A stretch of DNA of 64,000 bases from Symsagittifera roscoffensis (taxonomy: Eukaryota; Xenacoelomorpha; Acoela; Convolutidae), in assembly GCF_963678635.1 (NCBI RefSeq), contig NC_087063.1:5674386-5738385 (forward strand). Direction: 5' to 3'. The notes beneath the pieces are model-generated. The model was not told the origin of the DNA. It ran no database searches and was given only the letters and a program-made list of their open reading frames with translations. The position numbers and the translations under genes were made by a program. Shown here piece after piece: positions 12,650-22,067 of the stretch. The number at the start of each line of letters is the position of its first letter. Within the stretch, counting starts at the first letter, position 1.

Positions 12650-13221
12650 ATGTTCAGTCGGGGCGTGGACACCCTCCGGATAGACGGATACTTGACATTG
12701 GTGCTTCTAACCCACGGGGAACTGGTGTCATTTCACCGACTGATGAAATATGGAGAGCCTCTGTCGATGGGAAAAACACACTCGAGTATTGACACCTACT
12801 CGTATAAGTGTGCTGCCGGGCTAAAGACGCTGCTGATACAGTACCTACTAATGCAGTACCGGCACCTGACTGGTGAAGAAAAGAGCCCGAAGACAAGAGA
12901 GGAGTGAGGAAAGTGAATGGGGGCATGCCTCTATTGACGGACCTATGCCTGGCCATGAGATCGGACCCCATGGGGATGATCCGGGGGCTAGGGGAGGTTG
13001 TAACCTGTATCTATGGACCGGCCGTCACGTTCGCGTTTCCAGATCCTCTGGTGAAAGCTTATCGACACTCAGTAACCCACGTGAGCCTCATAAGCGTACT
13101 AGATGGGACGACACTTAATTGGTGTCAGCAGGAGGTGCTAAGGGCACAGATGAGCAAGACGGTGCTCTTCGGAAAGGTGAAGGATCCGGAGTTGGTGGTG
13201 TACAGTTTTAGTGTACCGTGA
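12650..13221 (+). pseudogene. Truncated unknown post-Pol module, copy 1
   Basis: In-frame continuation after the TAG at 12647, ending at TGA 12905-12907. Another frame takes over from about 12904. The protein is unrecognised. Identity to copy 2 stops at about 13207, in the middle of the second frame, and the remaining codons to 13221 are junction sequence. Copy 1 therefore lacks everything that corresponds to 29665-34289. Confidence 0.6.
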
Positions 13222-13481
13222 TAGCTTTTTAAGAAAACTTGAGAAAACTTCCTGGTAGGCTCTCCGAACGAGGCCTAGCTAACCGTAAAGGGGGGCAACT
13301 AGGGAAACAAAAACAAGAAAAAATTATAGAAAAAGGAACAAAAACCATAAAACGAAAAGACAGTGACTTTGATACCGGATCATTTGGATCAAACCTTTAT
13401 AATAATTAAATAGTATACCCATACTGTTTTATAAGACCGATCGTTTCGATCAATCTAGCAATTTAAACCAGTGACTTCAAC
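13208..13481 (+). other. Possible LTR remnant upstream of the leader of copy 2
   Basis: Begins TGTACC just after the breakpoint and ends CAACA immediately before a PBS-like site. It has an A-rich tract and two short GATC-flanked inverted repeats (GGATCATTTGGATC, GATCGTTTCGATC) like those in other LTR-like regions of the window. I could not match it to the sequence after the polypurine tract of copy 2, so its status as a 5' LTR is uncertain. Confidence 0.35.
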
Positions 13482-13497
13482 AAGGTGTCCGAGTGGG
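13482..13497 (+). promoter_or_regulatory. Candidate tRNA primer binding site
   Basis: AGGTGTCCGAGTGGGG resembles the complement of a leucine-tRNA 3' end, with GGTGTC and GAGTGGG as the matching blocks. It lies directly after a CA dinucleotide. The first base and one internal base do not fit, and no matching second LTR was found, so this is tentative. Confidence 0.35.
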
Positions 13498-13535
13498 GGG
13501 CGTTGTTAAGGGTTTTCAGATAGATTGCAACCTAG

Positions 13536-13730
13536 CCGGACCACTAGGAGACTTGACTGGAAGAGGTGACCAGTCGAGTGGGAAAGTGGTTCACAAGAAT
13601 CGAACCGGACCACTAGGAGACTTGACTGGAAAGGGTGACCAGCCGAGAGGGAAAGTGGTTCACAAGGATCGAACCGGACCACTAGGAGACTTGACTGGAA
13701 GAGGTGACCAGCCAAGTAGGAAAGTGGTGC
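13536..13730 (+). repeat. Three tandem 69-bp repeats forming hairpins
   Basis: Units start at 13536, 13605 and 13674, each with CCGGACCACTAGG. In unit 1, CTTGACTGG (13552-13560) pairs with CCAGTCGAG (13570-13578) around a 9-nt loop. CCACT and AGTGG (13541-13545, 13585-13589) give an outer stem. Units 2 and 3 keep most pairs and differ mainly in the loop and 3' arm. A period of 69 is a multiple of 3, so an ORF runs through, but I do not call it coding. Confidence 0.8.
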
Positions 13731-14589
13731 TGCTGTCAAGTGCAGAACAGAGACAACCAGCACAGGATCACCACGGGAGGACGCACAGGGGTGTTCTCAA
13801 GTTGGGCAACGGGTATCGTTAGAATCCACATTACATGATAGGAGATAAGTGTAAAATTGGATAAGCGGAGTCCCATTGTTTTGAGGAAGTTTTTGCACAA
13901 GCAGGCCTGGAAACAGGTCTACGGTTTTCTCTCGAGAGGTTTAGCACCCGGCGCTTAAGGGATTTTTCGGCTTAAGAGGGGGGCTAAAGAGGGGGGAGGT
14001 TAGAAGGGGGGCTGGTTAAGTTAGAGGTTAGCGGTTATAAATTGTAAAAAGGGGGGACACATTAGAGTAACTAATTGTTCGGCATCGTCGACTTAGTTAC
14101 ATTAGATATTTACACGCGTTGGTTATAGGAAGCGGATTTCCAAAATTAGAATCAGGTTAAGGTAGGTACCCTGGTCGGATCGGTAGGGGGGAACGGACAT
14201 AGACAGTTTTTGTGATACCCCATAAGATCGCTAGCAGGGGGGAGGAAAACGCGTGGCAATCGGGTACCAGACATTTTTTCGGACAGAGATTGACATTGGT
14301 CAACCTTGAATTTCAGGAGAATTCATCCATCTGTTTTTTGAAATTTTTCCAGTTTAAATTTTTACGTTTTGGTGAAAATTTGTTGTTGGTATTTTAACGA
14401 ACAGGTGATCACAAGATACCTGCGGGGAATTTAGGGTTTCAAATACAGGGGGATCAGTATTTGGGTTTTGACCAGTAAGATAGGAATTTTGGGAAAATTT
14501 TTACTAGAGCTCAAGTGGTGGTAAAAGGTACAGTGGTTCAATAGTCCCTACAACGAAGAAGAGACCCGATATCCAGACACTCAGTGACG
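13731..14589 (+). other. Long leader without recognisable gene
   Basis: About 860 bp with scattered runs of six to eight G (for example 13975-14055) and several CTCGAG/CTTGAG hexamers. A 61-codon ORF at 14212-14397 has no recognisable feature. Nothing here supports a gene. Confidence 0.6.
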
Positions 14590-15880
14590 AGTCTTGGGAC
14601 AGTACCGAAGAAGTCTTGGGACATTGCAGTCTGGGGACAGTCTTGGAGCAACACGGTCTTGGGACAGTCACGGGACAGAGCAGTCTTGGGACAGTCTTGG
14701 GACAGTGCAGCCTTGGGACAGTCTTGGACCAGAGCAGTCTTGGTACGAAACAGTCTTGGGACATCGGTCTTGGGACGTTGGTCTTGGGACAGTGGTCTTG
14801 GGACAGTGGTCTTAGGACAGTGGTCTTAGGACAGTGGTCTTGGGACATTGGTCTTGGGACAGTGGTCTTGGGACATTGGTCTTGGGACATTGGTCTTGGG
14901 ACATTGGTCTTGGGACATTGGTCGTGGGCCATTGGTCTTGGGACATTGGTCTTGGGACATTGGTCTTGGGCCATTGGTCTTGGGACAGTGGTCTTGGGAC
15001 ATTAGTCTTGGGACACTAGTCTTGGGCCATTGGTCTTGGGACAGTGGTCTTGGGACATTGGTCTTGGGCCATTGATCTTGGGACAGTGGTCTTGGGACAT
15101 TAGTCTTGGGACACTAGTCTTGGGACATTGGTCTTGGGACATTAGTCTTGGGACACTAGTCTTGGGACACTAGTCTTGGGACACTAGTCTTGGGACATTG
15201 GTCTTGGGACATTAGTCTTGGGACACTAGTCTTGGGACACTAGTCTTGGGACAGTCACGGGACAGAGCAGTCTTGGGACAGTCTTGGAACAGTGCAGCCT
15301 TGGGACAGTCTTGGACCAGAGCAGTCTTGGTACGAAACAGTCTTGGGACATCGGTCTTGGGACGTTGGTCTTGGGCCATTGGTCTTGGGACAGTGGTCTT
15401 GGGACAGTGGTCTTGGGACATTGGTTTTGGGCCATTGGTCTTGGGACAGTGGTCTTGGGACATTGGTCTTGGGCCATTGGTCTTGGGACAGTGGTCTTAG
15501 GACAGTGGTCTTGGGACATTGGTCTTGGGACAGTGGTCTTGGGACATTGGTCTTGGGACATTGGTCTTGGGACATTGGTCTTGGGACATTGGTCTTGGGC
15601 CATTGGTCTTGGGACATTGGTCTTGGGACATTGGTCTTGGGCCATTGGTCTTGGGACAGTGGTCTTGGGACAGTGGTCTTGGGACATTGGTTTTGGGCCA
15701 TTGGTCTTGGGACAGTGGTCTTGGGACATTGGTCTTGGGCCATTGGTCTTGGGACAGTGGTCTTGGGACATTAGTCTTGGGACACTAGTCTTGGGACATT
15801 GGTCTTGGGACATTAGTCTTGGGACACTAGTCTTGGGACACTAGTCTTGGGACAGTAGTCTGGGGACACTAACAAGAATT
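14590..15880 (+). repeat. 14-bp minisatellite (TCTTGGGACATTGG)n
   Basis: About 90 units of a 14-bp motif. Variants mostly change the last five bases (ATTGG, AGTGG, ATTAG, ACTAG) or GGAC to GGCC. A complex block with longer interruptions (about 14660-14795) recurs at about 15247-15380, showing a higher-order duplication of roughly 587 bp. The unit length is not a multiple of 3 and units lack stops, so long ORFs appear in several frames on both strands. These are by-products of the repeat. Confidence 0.95.
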
Positions 15881-16153
15881 ACCGGGACAACACTGAATAG
15901 TCTTGAGACGGTAGAGAGAAAGTCTTGGAACAGCATTAGGAGGGGGGTACTAAAAGAGTACTAAGTCAGGTTGAGGTAACCAATTGTAAAATCATATTCT
16001 CTATCCTAACCAAATATATAGAATTTTCAAGAGCTTAAGGAAAGTTGTTTTTAGCAATTTCTTTTTAGAAAATTTTTTTTTGTCAAAAGAGGGTTTAACC
16101 TTAGAGTAGAAATTTGTAGATAGTATTACTGTAAATAGCAACAATTGTAAATA
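15881..16153 (+). other. Leader between minisatellite and Gag start
   Basis: AT-rich sequence without ORFs leading to the first in-frame ATG of Gag. It includes a TTTTT-rich tract near 16060-16085. No splice or promoter signal could be assigned. Confidence 0.5.
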
Positions 16154-17179
16154 ATGAGGCGGGGCAGGGTACCGGTAGCTGAAAAAAGATCTACCGAAGC
16201 GAAGACAAAGTATAACTCGTCGCTATGTAAAACAACATCAATGGGTCCGAAGGTAACAAAGAAGAACTTTTCAGTTAGTATGGTCAGCACGAGGAGTACC
16301 ACGGAGAACAAAGCAAAAGAGGGCACGGAAGGGGAACGAGTAGAACCCAACATCGAGATTGATCTAGAGACACCTGATCAAAGTGTGGATGAAGCAGGAA
16401 AGAAGACGACAGAGTCAACTCCAATGCCGAATGCGGAAGAACCTAACCCGAATCCCATAGAGTTCTCACCGATAGACAACGTGGAAGACACAACAGGCAA
16501 CACGCCAGAAACAGTGAAGGATGAGTCTCAAAAGAGAACGTCTTTTACTGCAAGATTAGCAATGATGGTCGGATTGAGATCGAAGGACGCAGCAGTGGAG
16601 GAGACGAAAGTCGAGAAAAGCAAAACATTCGGAACAGTATCCACGAGAACGACAGAGACCGATCAGAACGAGGGTCAGAGAAAATCGGGACCAGTGACCA
16701 ACTACAGGACAACAACGGACCATGGAACGACAACTCTTGAGTTAAGCGACTTGATGGCGAAGTTAGATTAGATAAATGAGAAACTGAAGCACATCGAAGA
16801 GGATAGAAATGTGATAAGAAATGAAATGAGACACAACAAACATGAGTACATGGACAACTATTTCCATCTAGCGAGAGCGACGGAGGAAAAGCTTCAGAAG
16901 ATGTCTGACAAAGTAGAAACCACCAATGAAGAGCGAGAAAAGAACATCAGAAAAGACATGCCAGAAATGACGCAGCGATATGACACAGTGAATTGCCAGT
17001 TAGGGAGTTTGGAAACGAGAATGGATACGATGAGTAGGGAACAGGCTGAGAGCTCAAGTGCAATACAGACAAAGCTAGACGCTATTCTTAGGAATTCAAC
17101 ACAACAAGACAGGCCAGCTGCAGAGAGGACACAAGGTAATAGAGTGGACTTCGTGGATCCTCAAAGGAACAAACGATAG
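16154..17179 (+). pseudogene. Gag N-terminal region, copy 2
   Basis: Complete 5' end. The first ATG at 16154 is followed by about 205 codons rich in T, E, K and P up to TAG 16769-16771. The same frame then continues through a coiled-coil-like segment to TAG 17177-17179. The N-terminal portion has no signal peptide or membrane segment. The start is chosen because it is the first ATG after the leader and the frame agrees with the capsid and zinc knuckles downstream. Element B starts its Gag with an unrelated-looking but similarly polar segment at 55327. Confidence 0.75.
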
Positions 17180-17974
17180 TCAACACCGTTACCAGCAACC
17201 CGGGAGGCCGCGATTACGGCACCGGTGGGGGCCAGGGCCATTATAAAAAATGGAACAGCGAACACAACCAGTGGTCCAGGGGACTCCACGACTCACAACA
17301 ACGTGGGACCGGATGCCATGACCTGGGCAAGCACCTGGGAAATGATGAACAGGACGCTAGAAGTCTTCGCCACGAGGAACACCGACTCGAGTGACAGAGG
17401 AGGCAACAAATCCAGGAAAACTTTCAAGAAACCGAAGGAGTTCAAAGATGATTCAGATGGATGCATTGACACTTGGGTAGAAGTCACGAGGTTGCACTTA
17501 GAACAAGACAACTTGAACGATGAGAGGCAGGCATGCACAGCGATACTGAGCAATCTGGAAGGAACGGCATTGAAATGCGTGGTTGCGAAGAAAGAAGAGG
17601 AACGCGACACAGCGAACAAAATCTTTGAAATATTGTTAAACAGATTCGGCTCAGGCATGAAGGGTCATCAAGCGATGATGCGATTTGAAAAGAGGAGACA
17701 AAGTGACGATGAATCGATAGACAGATTCCTAGATGATCTTGAGAGCTTGATAAGGAGGAGTGACCCGGAAGAATCTACCAATCGAAGGAACTTCAGCATC
17801 GCCTCAAAGTTCATTGATGGGGTAAAGAGTGATGACTTTAGAACGATGTTAGCAACGTACTATACATTGTCGAAAGACAGTGCACCAACTCCAGAAGAGA
17901 TGAGGCAGAAATCAAGAGAGTACATGCTGATGAAACCCAAGAAATACTCGTACTCAGACAACAGGAACACATAA
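17180..17974 (+). pseudogene. Gag capsid region, copy 2
   Basis: About 250 codons in the frame of the preceding Gag segment, ending at TAA 17972-17974. It has the same capsid blocks as copy 1 and as element B: DTWVEVTRLHLEQ, LEGTAL, and FEKRRQ followed by a DDESIDRFLDDLE helix. It differs from copy 1 by Ser for Arg after KRRQ (near 17704). It would assemble the particle shell. Confidence 0.8.
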
Positions 17975-18022
17975 GGGGGAAGTCAGCCACAGAGGTCGTC
18001 ATGGTACAAGCCCAGAGATGAC

Positions 18023-19651
18023 ATGGACAAACGCAGGTCATGTGCTAACTGCGGGTCGGCGGATCATCATGTGGCGGATTGCACGACATACAAACAGGGC
18101 ATGAAGAGTTTGGGATATGCACCCGATGAGGAAGAGATGAGCCAGATGGAGGAACACGAGTTCTATAGTGGCTTGATCATCAAAATAGGTGCAAGATGCT
18201 TCTTCTGCAACCAAGAGGGGCACTTCAGGATGGACTGTCCGTTGTTTTGGGAAGCGGTCAAGAATCAGAGTCATCCAAAACACAAGTTGGCGCTAGCAGC
18301 GGTGCAGAACCAGAGAAACAGACAAGGTGAATTTGAGATGAAAAACCTAGAAAGACCAAGTGCGGAGCTACCAACGAAAACAGTGAAAGCTGTAACACAA
18401 TGTAATAGCGCAGTAGAGGCCACGGCGAAGAACGACCTAGCAATAGATTATGAGAAGGCGGCAGCGGAGGCCATTAACAAAGTGAAACAAGACCTGGTAG
18501 CGAAAGAAATAGAACAACGGTTGAAGCAAGAGATCCAAAGACAAAGAATGAACGAAACATTAAGTTGCGCACAAACAATACCAGAAGCTGCTGAGGGGTC
18601 GACAAAAAATAGAAACTGCAACACTGTAAAAATGGTTACAGGAAAGCCATTTGGCATAACAAAGATTGGGGCAAGAATAATGTAAATAATCACAGTGGGC
18701 GGCCACGAAGTAACGAGAAACTTAAGCGAACCAAGTGACCAGACAATAATGCACATTGATGTGTACGCAGATTACTTGAGTTGTATAAGCCCACAAACGA
18801 CTTCTAGAGCGTTGAGAGCACTACTCACGAGAGGGGGTAGCAAGTCGGTACGTGTTGATAACAGGTACACAGAAGCTTATGGTCCACATGAAGTGATGCT
18901 AAATATAGATGGAATCAACATCTATACCAAAACAATGATAACATGTGATGAAGACCTAATTGGGCAAATCTACGTGGGAAAAGAAGAGTTGAAAGTGAGA
19001 TCGATCGGACACTGCGCCATGCTTGAAGAAGATGCGATGCACATCGGGACAGAGGCAGATGTGACAGGACACGTGCTAGACATAAGTGGCAAAAAGACTC
19101 AGTTACGCGGGTTACTTGATACGGGAGCAGTCTTGAGTGTCATACCAATCGAAACTTGGGAACGAATGGGCTTCAACAAAGATGATTTGATAGATTCGAG
19201 AATACGGTTGTCAGCTGCAAACAAAGGGGCCCTGCGGGTGTTGGGCAGAACGCCGATAATAGCCCTCAATCTGGGGGAACGTAACCTGTGGATGAGCTTT
19301 CTTGTGGTAGAGAACCTAGATGAGTCTGACCAATTTATTTTAGGCAGAGACTTCATCAGGAACTTTGATGTAGCGATTGATCTAAACAACGCAATTTTCA
19401 GGATACGGAACCCGGATAGGAGGTACGCAATCAAACCGGTAAATTTAATAATGGCAAATGAAACCAAAGCACCGGTATTCTTGAGTAGGAGGGTGAGGCT
19501 AAAGGCGAACGAGGCGGTGATTGTAAGCTTACGAATGAAAAATTACAATGAACTAAGTGACAACAAGCAGGTATGTGTAGTCCCAAACCCAAATAGTCAA
19601 AGTGCTGCTGTTTTAGGAAGATCCTTCTCGATTACGAAGAGCGGCCTCTGA
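18023..19651 (+). pseudogene. Zinc knuckles and aspartic protease, copy 2
   Basis: CCHC knuckles at about 18041-18082 and 18197-18238 are followed by a charged linker. A TAA at 18683-18685, private to this copy (copy 1 has a Ser codon), splits the region into two pieces. The retropepsin-like motif DTGAV lies at about 19118-19132 and ILGRDF near 19342. The region ends at TGA 19649-19651, shared with copy 1, where element B has a Cys codon. Confidence 0.87.
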
Positions 19652-21309
19652 GTGAGTGTCTTGTTGAATACCCTTGACATGCCAATCACGATACAGAGGG
19701 GGAGAAAACTGGGATATGCTTTACCTGTTAAAACTCGATATGAAATGACTGAAAACCATAAACAAAATGAAGTTGTTGATTGTCCCAATCATAGGGACAA
19801 AATTTGTATCTTGAGACGATTGAATAAAATAAAAGATTCATCAGGTCTTGTGAAGTCACTTAATTCAGAGACGGACGATGGACTATCGAGCTGTTCGAAT
19901 TTCCCGGAACGGCCCACATTAGACGAAATACAGGGTAATAAACCGGTTCTACCGGATTTTGAACACCTAAGATGCAAGTTCACGGACGAACAGCTCGAAG
20001 CCATCAAGGACGTACTAGAACGGAACGAAGAAGTTTTTTCAAGACATAAGGCAGACATCGGGTGTTGTAATTTTGTTGAGCACGAAATAGAACTTGAGGA
20101 AAACGCAATACCGCACAGGGAGGGGGCGAGGCGCATGACCCCACACAAATCGGATGCGTGTAGAAAGAAGATTGAAACGCTACTAGAGTATGACATCATA
20201 GAACCATCCAAATCACCGTGGGCGTGTGGAGTAGTGATGGCCAAAAAGAAAGGCGACCAGTTGAGGTTTTGTTGTGACTTTCGATACCTGAACTCCGTCA
20301 CGGTGAAGGATGCCTATCCCATACCTAGGATTGATGAGAGCCTCTCGAAGTTAGGTGATGCAAATTTTTTTACGACTCTTGATTTAGGCTCGGCTTTTTG
20401 GCAGGTACCACTCAGGAAGCAGGACAGGGACAAGACAGGGTTTGCCTGCGAGTTGGGTCTGTTTCAATGGAAACGGATGCTGTTTGGACTTTGCAATGCC
20501 ACAGCCACGTTTCAGCGGTTGATGGCGTGACGAAGAAGTATGGCAATCTGGTGATGTGCTATGTGGATGACGTGGTAATAGCGACACCCACACTAGAGGA
20601 CCACATTGAAAGACTTGACGAAGTATTTGCGTGTATGAAGAGGTCGGGGCTGAAGTGCAAACCATCAAAGTGTGAGATACTCAAGGACTCGATAAAATAC
20701 TTGGGGAGGATGGTGGACAAACACGGCATCAGACCAGATCCAGACGCAGTAGAGGCAGTTCTAACTTGGAAATCGCCGAAAACGGAACACCAATTGATGA
20801 GCTTTCTGGGTTTTGCAAATTACTATAGGGAATTCGTCAAAGGCTACGCGGACAAGGTATACCCGATGCAACAACTATTGAGGCACAAAGGCAAGTAATT
20901 CACGTGGAACAACGCGGCGGAAGAGTCATTCCAGAGAATAAAGAAAGAATTGTGCGACGCACCGGTGCTAGGGGTGCCAACGGAAAAAGGGATGTACTTG
21001 CTGGACACGGATGCGTCGGTAGTAGCGATTTCTGGCATTCTCCATCAAGAACAGGAATGGAACGGGAAGACAGTCTTGAGACCGATAGCGTACGGGAGTA
21101 AAGTCTTGAGTGATACGGGGATGAAGTACGGGGCGCCAAAAGTAGAGATGTTCGCGATGGTTACCTTTGTCGAGAAATACAGAGCATACCTAGGAAGTGA
21201 GCCATTCAAGCTGCGAGTCGACAACAGGGCACTCAGCTGGCTGAAGACGTACTCAATGGATCAGAGCTACATTGGGAGGTGGATAGTTCGCCTCGACGGA
21301 TACAAATGA
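19652..21309 (+). pseudogene. Reverse transcriptase and RNase H, copy 2, frameshifted
   Basis: RT palm blocks are in the order expected. The 16-bp deletion lies after about 20526, YVDD is at 20560-20571 in the shifted frame, and an in-frame TAA at 20896-20898 precedes RNase H (DTDASVVAISG, then RVDNRAL). RNase H ends with a one-base frameshift near 21307. Private differences from copy 1 include Glu for Lys near 20085 and Asp for Glu near 21258; the latter agrees with element B. The enzyme would copy element RNA into DNA and remove the RNA strand. Confidence 0.9.
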
Positions 21310-22022
21310 TAATTGAGCACAGAACACGAGACAAACATCAAAATGCTGACAGCTTGAGCACGAAGACGGAGTTCTACGAGAGACAAGAACAGAGGGAGGC
21401 AGATAGACCTGAGATCAAAGATGGCTTCTCCTTCATGAACAAGGAAACGTATGACAGTCTTCCTCTCACGAGATGGTCGGACAAATCAGGCAAACCAATA
21501 GAAGATCACCCCGAGTTACCAAAGGAAACTACAAAAAAAACAATCTTGAGAAAGAACCGAGGGATACCGATAGGAATAATGCTCAAGTCAAAGATCGTGA
21601 GGGAGACGCTCAAAGCAAAAGGCTACGATCTCAACCAGGTAGAGACGGGGGAAGCACAAATAGACGAAGACTTAAAGGGGTTACTCGGGAGACTAGCAGA
21701 TGATGAGCCCGTGATTCAAGAAAACTGTAAAGAGGAACCTGAGGTCACAATACTGCGAAAGAGCGGGACAGCCAGTGATAGAAATACCTCGAAGGTGACT
21801 AACCTTGATGGGAAGGAAGTGGTGCAGTCACTGGTTGAAAAGATCCCAGCTGAATTACTTGAACAGACTAGAGTCAGGAGGAAGAGAGTGGAATTCAAGG
21901 AAGAAGCTGAATACCTGGGACCAGGTCAAGAGTCCGGGGAGCGTTCCACGTCCACAGAAGAAGAAAACACAGAAGAAGAAAACACTGAAGGAGAAAATTT
22001 GTCCGGGGAGTGTGACATGTGA
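21279..22022 (+). pseudogene. RNase H-integrase acidic linker, copy 2
   Basis: A single 247-codon frame holding the tail of RNase H and a glutamate-rich linker. The A-run near 21535 is one base shorter than in copy 1, which keeps the frame intact. TGA at 22020-22022 ends it, and the same frame reopens at once into the integrase ORF. No enzymatic motif is recognised in the linker. Confidence 0.7.
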
Positions 22023-22067
22023 GACGAGGACTCGGAAGCGAGCAGTGACAATCAAGATAGTCTCTGC

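Larger units (their letters stand above)
1..13207 (+). mobile_element. Giant Ty3/Gypsy-like retrotransposon, family A copy 1 (both ends incomplete)
   Basis: Gag, protease, reverse transcriptase, RNase H, integrase and post-Pol ORFs lie in order on the plus strand. Position 1 corresponds to position 16455 of copy 2, so the Gag start lies outside the window. Near-identity with copy 2 stops at about 13207, where copy 2 continues for roughly 5 kb more coding sequence. The offset between copies is 16454 bp. It drifts by one to three bases because of small indels, for example an extra A near 5085 here and an extra base near 7252 here. By eye the two copies differ at only a few positions per kb. In-frame stops and frameshifts make this copy non-functional. 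Confidence 0.93.

Noticed and set aside
13493-13822. 109-codon ORF with 23-residue repeats over the 69-bp repeat
   Set aside because: The 69-bp period is a multiple of 3 and the open frame follows from it. No start context, homology or codon signal supports translation.
15226-15813. Long ORFs on both strands within the 14-bp array (for example 195 codons on the minus strand)
   Set aside because: The repeat unit has no stop codon in several frames and is not a multiple of 3, so open frames arise automatically on both strands.
14590-15880. CRISPR-like array
   Set aside because: Units are 14 bp with no unique spacers, and the surrounding sequence is a eukaryotic retrotransposon.
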